Positions 12,801-24,268 of a stretch of DNA of 64,000 nucleotides are shown piece after piece. The position numbers and the translations under genes were made by a program. Location: contig JAJJXM010000075.1 in assembly GCA_024516155.1 (NCBI GenBank), forward strand, positions 124,001-188,000, written 5' to 3'. The stretch is from Pyronema omphalodes (lineage: Eukaryota > Ascomycota > Pezizomycetes > Pezizales > Pyronemataceae). Below the pieces are notes generated by a model that saw only the letters and a list, made by a program, of their open reading frames with translations, was not told the origin of the DNA and searched no databases. Position 1 is the first letter of the stretch, and each line of letters opens with the position of its first letter.

Positions 12801-13260
12801 TTCGACGCCATCAGAACCGTCGACAGCGGTAGTACCCTCTTTAACCCAAAAGTTAGCTCTATCATAAGAATCGAGGTAGGCTGGGATTCTTACCACCAAA
12901 GATGCCTCCCTCGACAATAGTAGTTCCAACAGCCTCTGCACCCCCTTGGTCGATGGTGACCATGCCATCATCAGTAGTACCATCGCCGACGGTCTGCGTA
13001 GACTCAGGGAGCTCGATTCTGGTGGTGAAGGGAGGATAAGTGGTGTCGGTGTTGGCGTCGGTAGCGGTAGGCATCGGCATATCATCTACCGCGGTAGTCA
13101 TTGGCTCATCCTGAGGCATAGCAGTACGGGCGACATGGTTATGACCGTTAACCAGATCACCGGGGTACTTGGAATTACAACATTCGCTATGAGGATTATT
13201 GGGGAGACCAAGGGTCAAAGAAGCGAGTGCGAGGATGAGGAGCTTAGAGTTGATAGCCAT
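9882..13260 (-). CDS. Secreted repetitive Gly/Ser/Asp/Met-rich protein (adhesin- or mucin-like), 2 exons
   Basis: Large extracellular protein of about 1,107 residues. Exon 1 is 12894-13260 and exon 2 is 9882-12838. The 55-nt intron has donor GTAAGA, branch GAGCTAACT and acceptor TTAAAG, and keeps frame. The N-terminus is a clear signal peptide (MAINSKLLILALASLTLG), followed by a paired Cys (ECCNS). Next comes a Thr/Val/Ile/Glu-rich region, then Gly-Ala-Met blocks (GAGDMGTG). The core has about 30 tandem 10-residue units, SGSGDMSGM followed by H or N. The C-terminal part alternates GNGEMSGEH-type units with poly-Thr blocks (STTTTTT) likely to be O-glycosylated. The end has two Cys and a dibasic KR that could be a Kex2 site. 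No GPI-anchor tail is visible, so a soluble matrix or wall-associated product is more likely than an anchored adhesin. I know no named family for it. Confidence 0.85.
10600..11730. repeat. 30-bp coding minisatellite
   Basis: Tandem 30-bp units lie within the secreted repeat protein, nearly identical from about 10830 to 11730 and more diverged from 10400 to 10830. Each unit encodes ten residues. Variation is mostly at one codon (His, Asn, Glu or Asp) and at synonymous third positions. The length makes the locus prone to copy-number change. Units are contiguous with no spacers, so it is not a CRISPR array. Confidence 0.95.
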
Positions 13261-14517
13261 TTTGGTGGCTTAAGAATGATAGTGATGCGAGTGTGAACTG
13301 TGAGACTGATGGGGTACAAAAACAGCGGCGATCTTTGGGGATTTTATATTGACATCAATGAGAACCCTCCATGTACTCGACAATATGATATCATCGTGAA
13401 CCGCATTTGGGTCCTTTGAACCATGGAATCAACATAACCAACGGTAAAACAGGAAGATTCTACGAGGGCGGGTTGTTTAGTGATTTGGCGTCGTTATCGA
13501 TCACGAGGTTTGACACCGTGATGGAATCTGACTAGATAACAATAGCAACAGAGTATTCTACGTCATTAAATCCGGGAGGGAAGGGGGGAGACGAGAAGGA
13601 AGAAGGGATAGAGCTAGGATATATGGGGCCTGACCATAACTCCGCGGTGTGAATCATACCTTATGACGCACGTACTGGTTCGCCGTCGTGACCATCAAGT
13701 TCCACAATGCGGAACATGCCATTTTCTTGTTGATGGTACGCCGTGTTCATGATTTTCCTTCAAGGTGTCTCCGTGCTATCGTGGTACGTGGTCCAAAAGT
13801 TCGTCGCATCTGCTTCATGGTAAGCGAGTCCCGGAAAACCCTTCTTAGCCCAGGATTTCAGTAAGTGATGGTGACAGTTACGCCGCGCAGAAGCAATGCG
13901 CCCTAAAGAAGTTATCGTCAGTAAGTAGGCAACAAGACAAGCTTGCGGTAGAAAGGCATCCAACACTAGGACACTGTAGCATCTCGGTGATGAGATGGCA
14001 AGCCCTAAGACAGGACTACAACCACACTGGATGAATATTAACAAAAGGTCTGTCACGGGGATAGACAGAATTTTACAAGCGATTAAGAGAAGGAAATTAT
14101 GCTTTCATTTTAACTCTATAAAATTACGCTGTTGCGTATTATATTGTGGTGTTAGATTCTGGGTGCTGAAAACATGTACTTACCAAAATGATGTTGTGGT
14201 GACACAACTGAGCTGTGCATTGGGTGAATCCCGAGAAAGTGGTAGGTTGAGGGGGGACGCCGACCTCTTTATACTCGGCGCGGATAATTTTTGTTTCGGC
14301 ATTGGCGGTTTATGAAAAATTACCCCAGATTTTTCTCGCGTTCTACGACACAGTTTCCCTGACAATTTATCTGATTGATATAAAGATAACGGATTTCATA
14401 GTACCAGCACCGCGATCCGCGCTAAACATCATCATGACGAGATGTTCCCCCGATGATAAGCGAGTGTTGTTGAATGTCCCGAAAGTAACCTTTTATTTTC
14501 GATGCTCTATAAAACAT
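13261..14517. other. Intergenic interval
   Basis: Promoter of the repeat protein gene at the left end and 3' flank of the methyltransferase at the right end. Short minus-strand open frames near 13670-14056 have no recognisable identity. I see no gene I would support. Confidence 0.5.
13342..13348 (-). promoter_or_regulatory. TATA-like box of the repeat protein gene
   Basis: TATAAAA on the minus strand, about 80 bp upstream of the start codon at 13260. Several genes in this window have a similar box 25-130 bp before the start. Confidence 0.5.
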
Positions 14518-15927
14518 CTATGGGTCTACAGGTGATTCTGGCTTTCGGCCATACACCACGTTACTGTACGCGTCAATCAGCATAAACTCAAGGCATATAA
14601 AGCACCGATTCGTGCAACATACAAATACATGTATGTGTGGACATTCTTATCCTTTACCGCGTTGACCGCGTTTGTACAAATTCTATCCGCGTCTTCTTGA
14701 GACATTCCCAGGATCCTCGTCAGAGCCGCTACCTTTTGTTAACATTTTTCTCCGAACCAGGAAATTTATTGGCGGTGATTCTTACCCATTCCATAAGCAT
14801 GATACCCTGCAACAACCGCGTTAACAACATACACGGGAAATAAACGCCACATCAGCTCGACTCACCAGTCTCCTCTGTCATCAAAACCATAGCCCCGACC
14901 ATTTTTAATTTCGGATCCTTAGGCCAAGGAGCAAAGGGATACTTCACGGTGGTCACAACGACATCCACAAATCCAGCATCTTCCAACTCTTTTTTGAGCA
15001 TAGCTGCAGTCATAAACGGTGGACGCCCAAGAAGTTTCAGAGCATCTCCTAATAACGTCATAGCTGTTTTGACCCCGTCGTCATCTTTTAATGTTCCATC
15101 ATCGGAACGGGGAATATGTTCAAGTTCACAGCATTCAATGTATCCGCCAGGTTGAATGCAACTAATTTGGCTCAGTATTGGTAAAAATTGCATGCCATTG
15201 CAATGAGGGAAAATACCGGTATGCTTCAGCTATCAAGAAGGACCAGTCGGTCACTGCCTGTGAGAGGTTCCGCATGTGGACGTAATCAAAATGGTCCTAT
15301 TCGTGTTAGCCTCTATTAAATCAAAGCTTTCTAGGCGAAGACAAACAGGCCGGTAGGTCCATTCTGCTTCTGCATCGACAATTTCAAAGCGGCAGTTCGG
15401 TGGCATCCATTTTGGCTGTACTGGACTTGAATTTCGATGTCAGCTTAGAAATTTTGGATTGGAGCGGTTGTTGTTCACCTTAGGTCATTACCAACTATTT
15501 CTGCCGATGGATATTCATCAGCCATATCAATGGCCCAAATCCCAGTTCCTGTACCGACATCTAGGATCCGATGCGGTTCGTCGCCGATAGGTGCAAGATG
15601 TAGCCTTTCGTCAAGTAATCGAAAAAAGATCTCGTGGCTAAGATCTAAACGGTCCTTTTCTATCTCATCCATTGGAAGGAGATACTTGTCCTTACCGAAA
15701 TATACATGATATTTTCGGCGTTCTTAGTTCGTCAGCTTGAAGTTCAAGTTTCAACCATAGAGGGTTTAGCCGGGATACATATCGTTTTCGTATATGAAGT
15801 CGTATACAGCGGATGTTACTGTTTCAGTACTGACTTCGTAGCCAGAGGATTCGTAGTGAGAGTCGTCAATATCTTCCTCCTCGAGCTCTTCGTGTGCGTT
15901 TTCATTCTCGGGCTGATGTGAATGCAT
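14518..15927 (-). CDS. LaeA-like SAM-dependent methyltransferase, 8 exons, one mutated splice donor
   Basis: Class I methyltransferase of the LaeA-like family, which includes regulators of secondary metabolism and many proteins of unknown substrate. My model is 338 residues. Exons: 15783-15927, 15479-15722, 15347-15425, 15217-15296, 14866-15161, 14786-14806, 14623-14728 and 14518-14563. All phases agree. The N-terminus is acidic (EELEEEDIDDS), then an IYEN...KYHVY segment, motif I ILDVGTGTGIWAID (about residues 101-114), then NDLSPVQPKWMPPNCRFE, HFDYVHMRNLSQAVTDW and IQPGGYIECCE, ending in VVYGRKPE. This order is the full family architecture. Intron 1 (15723-15782) begins ATATGT instead of GTATGT. 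Unspliced, the frame stops after about 53 residues. An internal ATG at 15672 could still give a 273-residue protein containing motif I. The upstream limit is uncertain: another ATG at 16003 is in a different frame. Confidence 0.8.
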
Positions 15928-17704
15928 TCTTGGTCAGCAATGGGGGCTGTTTAATAATGACGGGGGGAGGCACCAAGGGGGGGTCGCTGTCTACTGGAGC
16001 CATAAAATTTGACATCTGCATCCCTGATAACGCCCTTTATGTATTAAAGAGCGACGAATCCCGATACCATGGAACGCTTGACGAGGTTGTACCGCGCCTT
16101 CAACAAATGCGGAAATGCGCAGCATGTAATCGAACGATTGATATTCCTGCCTTTTTTACAGTGTGAACCATTGGAGATCCCATTTGAATGTCCTAACGTT
16201 AAACAACCCCAAAGACAGGATATATCATATTCCCTGATATCTCAGAGTCTACATCAACTCTGTTTATTGCCTTCATCAGATGGTATCATCGGCTAAAGCC
16301 GACTTGGTTCACCTTGCAGTTTCTGGCGGGTTCACTTAGAGACTTGGCGTTTATCCCATTTGCTTCCATGTGTGCGCGCGACCTTCCATTGCCGCCAACG
16401 CCAGGGCTGAGACTGCTATTCTAGAATCTGGACGCGATGCTGGAACGCGACGAAAAATGCGGCAAGAAAATATGTATGCTTCTCTAGGCATGTCGTCGCG
16501 CTCCATGGAGCACGTTTTGGACGGCGAATTATGGAAGCCTTTGGCGGTGCGATCTTCGGAAACGCGTCATAGGAGCTCTTGATAGACATATCACGGAATG
16601 AATGGCTCTGACGGCGTGTCTAAGACCGTAGGTGCTTTTGCTTCTACGGTAGGATTGATTTTATGCTTGAGACTCCAGCAAATGACATTGCGCGCATTTG
16701 ATTTTGAAGTGCATACTGTTGTCTCTTGAGTGCATACAGTGGTATCCCATATCGCATCAACCGAGCTTTTCCCCGGGTTAAACTGAACCCCCGTCAAACC
16801 ATATCACTCTACAATCAAAGTCCTGGGGAGTTCCGTGGCCCCGTTTAGGTTATCAGATTACCGTTTAACAGCACTGAATGAAACATCCGAAGAGCTGTTC
16901 TCATGCGAATGTGCATAAAGAGACGGTGAATATTCGGCCTCTTTGTGTCCGTGCATTGGAAAAATTCGGACTGCTCAACACGGACCACGGACCAAGGAGT
17001 TTGCGAAATGGATCTTCGACCATAGCGATGTGGGGGTTACCCGTGTCGCGTACGGATGGGGTATTTTCTCTCGGAGGATATTTTGTGTGCACGGTTCTAT
17101 CCGAGGTGGGGCAGGGGAAGGGAGGGAAATCAAACATCGAACTGGTATGAGAGCCTTGGAAGAATGGCGAAGCAATGTTTGGATGATGTTTGCAGGGCCG
17201 CGGTGTGTTCATCGCTGGACCCAATGACGTGGTTTAAGAACCAAATAAACAAGAAATTCAAGCAGTAACGAAGCTAATCTAATAGCTCCGTACCCATACT
17301 CTAGCTTGATGGCATCTGCGAACATTTGGCACGCCCAGTTGCAGACACCTCTCGGTCTGGATAGATACTACAGAAAATATCACCGATATTGCAACCCGCT
17401 CACCGCTGAAATAGTTGGCATGTATACTAAACATAAACGGACAATCTTATGAGCATCAGAAATTCTTTCCCACCCATTCATAGTTCGAATTACGATATAA
17501 CTAAGAATCTGGCGGGAAAAAATTGAATTTGGTTTGCGCTGCTGATTTTTAAAGTCACAGATTATTAAAGTCATGGCTTTTCCAGTTAAACGTCTTCAAT
17601 TCTGTTGACTAAGAAATACAATTCTCCTCACATATCGTAAATTCCATCGAAACAATCTCCCTTTATCCTACTAATCCAATTACCCTTTTGTTCTTGTGAT
17701 CGTC
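15928..17704. other. Intergenic interval with unassigned open frames
   Basis: Contains moderately GC-rich open frames on both strands (for example 16370-16582 + and 16591-16797 -) with no recognisable domain. They could be remnants, but I cannot choose a strand or a family. The left end should hold the methyltransferase promoter. Confidence 0.45.
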
Positions 17705-18801
17705 TTAGGCGGAGGTAGGAAGGCTCTCCTGCATCAAGCTCCAGTTCTGTCCGTCATTGGAGCCAAACTCAGCAATCCTTCCACCCTCAGCCTGATAGTA
17801 AACACGAGTCCAATGGTTGGTACCCGGGACGACAACACTGGCAACATCAGATCCAGTGATGGTGCGGGTAAGGTCTTTGGTTCCAGTCCAGGACGTTCCC
17901 ACATGGGAAGTAACTCTCAACATGTTATCGTCGCTGACGGAAACAGCACGAATTTCCGAGTTTCCAGAAACGTTCCACATGGCAGTGTGGATACCTGCGC
18001 ATGGGCTGAAAACACCAGTGGGGTTGTAGCCACCTATGTAGACATGTGTTAGCACTCGAAAGTCATACCTCGGGTGATGACTGGTGATTAATACCATTTT
18101 GCCATCTGCTGCCGTCGTACCAAATCTCCTTGGGCTTCATGTTGACATCCTGGTAGTAGATCCAGCGGTCTGGACGTTCCTTGTGGGAATTGGCAGAGAT
18201 GGAAGAGCCGGGAGTGGCAGTGGGGAGAGAGTTGTCACCATCCGTCCATCTGCTGCCATCGAAGATAAGCTCGCGGATCTTGTTGGAGGTGTCTTGGTAG
18301 TAGACACGGAGGGTGTCGTTGTGATCATAACCAATGCAGGAGAGCTTGGAGTATGGGGCGGCCTTGTAGTCGTGGCTGACGCTGAGGGTACCGTCGTGCC
18401 AGCTTCCGGCAGCTCCTCCTTCGTAGATGCGCTACAGATATTATGAGTGAGACTGTGGGATCAAGTGTACTGAGAGGAAAAATAAGTACCTCACAGATCT
18501 TGTCGTTGGTGTCGATGAAGTAAACGCGAACCTATGTAGATTTAAGTATATTTTTTATAGAGTCTGGGATATCTTGGGGACTTACCTGTGTACCATTGGC
18601 CCAGGCACAGCAGGCAATTCCGCTGTTCAACCTGGCCTTTCCGATCACGTCCTCTTCGCGAAGAGCCCAGCCTGAGTTGTCGTCGTAGAAGGTCTCCTTG
18701 ACTCTTCCCTCGGCATCTTGGTAGTAGACACGGATGTGGGCTCCGTTACCGTCGGAGAAGGCACAGGCAGCGAGGGGAGTGCGGTTCAAGATGGGAGCCA
18801 T
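17705..18801 (-). CDS. Fucose-specific lectin (Aleuria/FleA type), copy A, 4 exons
   Basis: Six-bladed beta-propeller lectin of the Aleuria aurantia lectin family, which binds L-fucosylated glycans. The model is 307 residues, close to the usual 310-315. Exons are 18586-18801, 18490-18531, 18095-18431 and 17705-18033, all GT...AG and in phase. Blade signatures recur along the protein: HIRVYYQDAEGRVKETFYDD, VRVYFIDTNDKIC, LRVYYQDTSNKIRE-like, a WIYYQD blade, a degenerate RAVSVSDDN blade and TRVYYQAEGGRIAEFGSN. There is no signal peptide, as in other members, which are cytosolic or released unconventionally. Exon lengths match copy B exactly (216, 42, 337, 329 nt) and exon 1 products are about three quarters identical. 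A TATA-like box lies at 18928-18936. In related fungi these lectins act in host or prey recognition or in defence against fungivores. Here the role is inferred. Confidence 0.95.
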
Positions 18802-18927
18802 TGTAAGGATGGAAGGTTGGTGTTCTTGAGGATATCAAAGAAGAAACTTTTAGATTTTGAGCCGTCCGAGGAAGATGTTTCTTGAGGATGGTGGACGAGA
18901 AAAGAGCTGAAGCTGAAACCTTCAGGC

Positions 18928-18936
18928 TTTATATAC
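18928..18936 (-). promoter_or_regulatory. TATA-like box of lectin A
   Basis: TATATAAAG on the minus strand, about 130 bp upstream of the lectin A start codon, followed by a pyrimidine-containing leader. Confidence 0.5.
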
Positions 18937-19672
18937 ACTTTTCGAATGCCTTCTTATCGAGAGAGATTTCATAGAAACTCCCATAGTACTCAGCCCAACT
19001 TCTGCAGAATTTCTTCGAAATTGATAGAAGCTGATCATGAGTTCTTCAGCTTGTAAACAATGTGATATGTAATTCGCGCTGTTCGCGCGATGTTATTCAA
19101 TTAATTCTAGGACTCAATCGTCGGTCAAGTTGTAAACGGTCACAGCTAAAACGGCCGACGATATCCAATTCCGGTCACCGGCGGTCACTTTTTTCTACGA
19201 ATAATGTGGTCCCAGAGTAAACGTGCGTGAATCGTGAACTCGTTAGCGAAATTGCCTCGTGTTTTCTCCGCATCGATGAAAATATAAGGGCTATCATAAT
19301 CAGTTTATTCCATTTAAAATTCTTGGAGCCTAGGTCTAATCTAATCTATGCAGGCGTTTTAGAATAGGCTAAAATATCGAATGAAGCATTGTACAACCAC
19401 AGACCTACACACCTTCCCGATACGAGACCCAATATATGTATAAAAAAACATGAAAGGCCCCCAAGAACTCTTTTTCAACGTCTCCGCAAGGTGAAATACT
19501 GCGATCTTTATTGAAATAACATGTGCAACACCCAAACAACGTGTTTAAGAGCGGCGTCGGGAACTGACAACCAGTGCCGGTGGTAACCGTTTTATTGGCG
19601 CCCGTTTCACCGCCCCATGAATTTCATAATGAACGGCGAAGGCTAAAGTGTCAATTGTGTATCTGGTGATCG

Positions 19673-20119
19673 TTACCCAATATCTCCGACGTCGAAGGAA
19701 GCGGGCAATGATCGTATTGGGTCACAGATGTGCCCTCGGAGTCTTTCTTGGCTGAACTGCCGCAATGCCGGTTCAGACTCGATAATGGGGTCTTTTAAAA
19801 AGGGCTGGTTACCGACGGCATTTAGGGTTATACCACAAACGATTGTTTGACCTGAGACCTCAGTTGTAACTGGGAACGCCTCTACTTTACTAGCCCCGCC
19901 GCCCCCGCTCCCCTGCTTCTCCACGTTGGCGTACAGCGGTGCATGAATTCACCCAATTACTCCCAATCGCCGATCAGCCATCTCGGTAGAGTACCAGGGG
20001 GCTCCCCAAGTACTGCGCAGCCCATATAATTCGGGTATAACAAAATAACAATACAACTTCAGAGGTTCCCTGAGAGAAAGTAAGGGTTCAAAAGCCCTAT
20101 GACGGCAAATTCTCACCAT
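19673..20119 (-). pseudogene. Coding-like frame of 149 codons broken by one TGA
   Basis: From ATG at 20119 one frame runs to TAA at 19673 with a single in-frame TGA at codon 57 (19949-19951). Both sides of the stop read as ordinary protein, for example PELYGLRSTWGAPWYS before it and HAPLYANVEKQ plus EAFPVTTEVSGQTIVC after it. The stop could be a nonsense mutation or part of an unrecognised intron, since GTGAAT overlaps it. I do not recognise the family. It may be the remains of a gene separated from its 5' part. Position between the two lectins suggests it was carried or stranded by the duplication. Confidence 0.4.
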
Positions 20120-23100
20120 GATCATCAAGAAATATTTGGCGGTTCATGGAAGGTTGTTTTCTTGGTATTTTCAGTGTTATGTATGGAGAACAAAAGTTGA
20201 ACACAGTGATACAACAGGGCGCGGGACTTACCCTTGCACCCGAGTACAACGGAATTAAGTTTGATATGCATGGCCAACCGTATTCATGAGCAAGTATTGT
20301 AGCGGTAACGGTCCCTTAAGAGCTGAAATGGAGGGGAACACATGCATTGATGATTCTGATCAATGTAACCTTAGATTTATACATGTGGACCGATTAGGAA
20401 TGGTTACCTTCGGTCTGTAGGGCTTCAGCTGGAAGACGCGCATTTCGTGCAGGGACTAGTTAGCATCACCCCTGCACTTTGGATATTACTATTTTCGCTT
20501 GCTGCAAGACACCAGATTGGCGACCAAGTATTTTCCAACGTGGATCATTTGGGATTTTAGTATGTAATCCCGTATGCCAAAGTGCGACGGTATGTAATGA
20601 AATTTGTTTCTATGGAGGATTCCGCGCAGCCCTATTTTGGCGCATATCAAACGGTGGAAGGAAACAAAAAAGCAACCGCCTTTCCAAATGCATTTATAAG
20701 CTTTTCAGTTACATATAAAATATGGCCAGGACCATCTTGGGCTACGATAGAAGACGTTTAAACATCTCAGGTGGCTCTTTTCCCTCGGTTTATGAATTCG
20801 TTATACCTCGGTATGCAAGATGTCCTTCACTTTGCATAATCATGCAATGTTTGTTGGCGTCGGGGATATTCTTCGACCGCTGCCATCAAAGCCACTGTTT
20901 CACAGCCAACCAGTTCAAGCAAACCCGTAACCGCCGATACTAGTAACCATCCTGCAGAGTACGGCTGGCTATCTGGATCAAGACAATCACTTATTCGGAG
21001 AAAATGATATATTCGGGATAGGGTAGCGTTGGTCTGGCAACTTGCTGGGTCACTCGGTCTTTTTTCCTTGGAAGATGGAGAAAGAGAGGGGCCTAGCAAG
21101 TTGTGGTGTGAATATTGCGTAACCATACTTGCAGAGGGAAAGGGTACAACCTACTACCAGAAAAGACTATAGGGCTAGAGAACCACCTCAAGGGTGGAAA
21201 AGCGTGTGGTAGTCTCAATCACCTATCCCACTTTATTTCAAGTAAACTTAAATAAATGCAGCTAATGCTAGCCTCGAAGCATCCTTGCGAATACATGAGA
21301 TCTAAAGGCTCAACAGCCTCATAAGTCTCCAACAGCGAGAACACCAGCTACATTCTCGTATCCACAGTATCAAACCTGCCATCTGTATCCACTATATCTG
21401 ACACAATGTCTGTGGCTGCCCCAGCAAGCCCAAGCCACCATAATCGCTTTTCTATTCTTCATCACCCATTGGCCGCAACATTTGCGCCGTGACTTGTAGC
21501 CCCGCTCTAGTACGTACAGTCCAGTAGACTTTCAGCTGAAATGACTCTCGGAGTATCTTCACCTCGGGAGCATGATAACCGCAGCATGTAGGTTGATCTA
21601 CCCATCGTAATACAGGTTCTCGGCGCTGCAGAAACCAGTGTACATGCGGGGTACAGCTTACATAACCCGGTGACTATTATGTCCGTCTCCGGCTACTCAA
21701 TATACGTTTGTACACCTTAGCCTGCATTTCAGCTACCAGAATCCATAGCTGAGGGATGTTAATAACTTAAGCTTTGGTGTAAGCTCTCACATCTGATGCG
21801 AAGAACAGCTGGGCCCTTACCGGATCGTAGATCTTACAGCTTACATTGATCATAGCGCTCCCGAGATACTGTATCTTAGCTAGCCTAAAATTATCCTTAA
21901 CAACTTCTGAGCGAACCACACGCAGAACGCCACAGCGCAAATCCCTACATGAAAAGTTAGACTACCCGCATCAATTGACTTCAGCTGGAATTGGTGAACC
22001 ATAATGGCACCTAGCATCTCAAATGTGCTCATGTAGTACTTATTGATTCATTGGTTTATTCAACCACGCGCTGATCGAGGCTTGTAGGGTTAATGCAGGG
22101 CCAAAGAAATCCAAATCCCGTCCTCGTGGTTTGGGTTACTTATCAAGGCCCCCTTGATCCCCTACATCGCTGTGCAAAGGAAAGGTACAAGGGGGAAAGG
22201 GGGAAACAACGGCCCCCCACGACATTCTTCGAAAAAAAAAACTGAGTGGCACATTTATGAAATTCTACTCCGATAGCCTGTCTCTCCCGTAGCTTGCAAA
22301 AACATTAGAACAAACTAAGTTAATCGCTCATCTTGAAACAGCTGAACAGCTTTTAATCTTGGACCTCTCCATCTCCGCTTCCCCTTCAGGCTTTTGATCG
22401 TTTTCTTGGAGGTCCAAAATTCTTGTTAGCACGCCCTTTGCGCGCCAAAAAGATGTTCTGAACCACAAACATGGCGCAGTTGGTCACAAAGTTCAATACA
22501 CGAGTGACTCCTTGTGCAACGCATGACGGCTAGCCGTAAAAGGCCTTGACTAACTTCACTTACCAGTCACAGCTTCTGATCATACCTAGGTTATGCTATT
22601 TGACTTTACTGTGGAGTCGAATTACTGCATGAGAAGCGGGTACTAACCGTTTAAGCACGGGAACAGGTACTGGTTACGGAGTGACAACCAAGGTATTTCG
22701 GGCCGTAATTGCATTCCCGTGCACGAAATTCTGAATGCATTCTGCACTATTCTCAAAGTATAATCGCCGGCACTAGCAAAATGTGTTACTTCAGCCTGCT
22801 TTTGTTGTGACTTTGTCTCACAAGACCGGGCTAAGTATTACAACATTCCTCAACAATCATGGATTCGCACCTCATGTACGAGGTTACGTAGTGGATTTCC
22901 CATAATCGAGCTTAATGGAATCCCATAGCAGCTGGAAACGCCTGAATTGTAAGCATCATGACTACCGATCCCTCAAAAATGTCTGAACTCAGCTGAAATT
23001 TTGGCTTCTAATACATCATTGCAAGTATGTCGAGATTTACATAAATACCTGTCCTTTCTCCCTCGTTCTTCCATCCTCACCAACTCACTCAACTTTCAAT

Positions 23101-23165
23101 CAAACAACCTCACAGAAACTCAAACTTTTTTACTTGAACTTTCAAGCAATTCAAACTTTATCAAA

Positions 23166-24268
23166 ATGGCCCCTATCTTGAACGGTTCTCCAGTCGCTGC
23201 CCTCTCCTTCGCCGACGGCAACGGTGCCCACATCCGTGTCTACTACCAGGCCACTGATGGAAGCATTAAGGAGACCTTCTACGACGACCACAGAGGCTGG
23301 GCTCTTCGTGACATTGACGTCATCGGAAAGGCCAAGTTGAACGCCGGAATTGCCTGCTGTGCCTGGGCCAACGGTACTCAAGTAAGCCCTATAAATATTC
23401 CAGACTCTACAAGAAAGACATAATTAATTCTCCATAGATCCGCGTTTACTTCATCGACAACAACAACAAGATCTGTGAGGTACTTTCAATTCCTCTCTCT
23501 CAATCCGATTCCATCGATTGGCTAACATTCCATGCAGCGCATCTACGAAGGAGGAGCCGCTGGAAGCTGGCACGACGGTACCCTCAGCGTCAGCCACGAC
23601 TTCAAAGCCGCCCCCTACTCCCAACTTTCCTGCATTGGTTACGAAGAGAATGATACTCTCCGTGTCTACTACCAGGATACTTCCAACAAGCTCCGTGAGA
23701 TTTACTTCGATGGTAGCAGATGGAAGGATGGTGACAACTCTCTCCCCACTGCCACTCCCGGCTCATCAATCTCCGCCAACGCCCACAAGGGCCGTGCCGT
23801 CCGTTGGATCTACTACCAAGACACCTCTATGAACCCTAAGGAGATCCAACACATCGGTGGCTCCTGGAAGAACGGTATGTTGTATCACAATACATAACTC
23901 GCTACAGCATGAATCAATCGCTAACTCATCTTAAAACAGGTGGATACGCCCCCACTGGAACCTTCACCCCAGGCGCCGGTATCAGCGCCGCTGTCTACAG
24001 CCAGGGCGACAACTCTGACCTCCGTGTCATGTCTGTTAGCGATGACAACAGACTCAGAGTCACGACCTTCACCAACAAGGGTTGGGCCGGAACCAAGAAC
24101 CTTACCAGCACCATCACCGGAAGTGATGTAGCTGCTATCGTTGTTGCTGGTACCAAGACCTGGACTCGTGCCTACTACCAGGCTGAGGGTGGAAAGATTG
24201 CTGAGTATGGATCCAATGATGGTCAGAACTGGAGCTTGATGCAGACTAGCATTCCTACTTCTAACTAA
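23166..24268 (+). CDS. Fucose-specific lectin (Aleuria/FleA type), copy B, 4 exons
   Basis: Second six-bladed fucose lectin, 307 residues, divergent to copy A. Exons are 23166-23381, 23438-23479, 23538-23874 and 23940-24268. Introns of 56, 58 and 65 nt sit at the same codons and phases as in copy A. The blade motifs are HIRVYYQATDGSIKETFYDD, IRVYFIDNNNKICE, LRVYYQDTSNKLREIYFDG, WIYYQDTSMNPKEI, LRVMSVSDDNRLRV and TRAYYQAEGGKIAEYGSN, so the fifth blade is the least canonical. Intron 1 of both copies also shares the string CCAGACTCTA, which points to a recent duplication or gene conversion. An ATAAATA element lies about 120 bp upstream of the start. A full-length LINE has inserted about 400 bp downstream of the stop codon, probably in or just past the 3' UTR. 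Confidence 0.95.

Larger units (their letters stand above)
18802..23165. other. 4.4-kb interval between divergent lectin genes
   Basis: Shared upstream space of the two lectins. The only coding-like content I can support is the interrupted minus-strand frame at 19673-20119. A minus-strand open frame at 20827-21126 (99 codons) has some protein-like composition but no recognisable family. The rest shows no gene. Confidence 0.5.

Noticed and set aside
10738..12920. Plus-strand frames of up to 706 codons over the minisatellite
   Set aside because: Repeat-driven openness. Only the minus strand has a signal peptide, an intron and a coherent protein.
13670..14056. Minus-strand frames between the repeat protein and the methyltransferase
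   Set aside because: Some protein-like stretches, but no splice-linked model and no recognisable family.
16370..16797. Opposed coding-like frames on both strands
   Set aside because: Could not decide a strand, and neither shows a domain. Left as unassigned.
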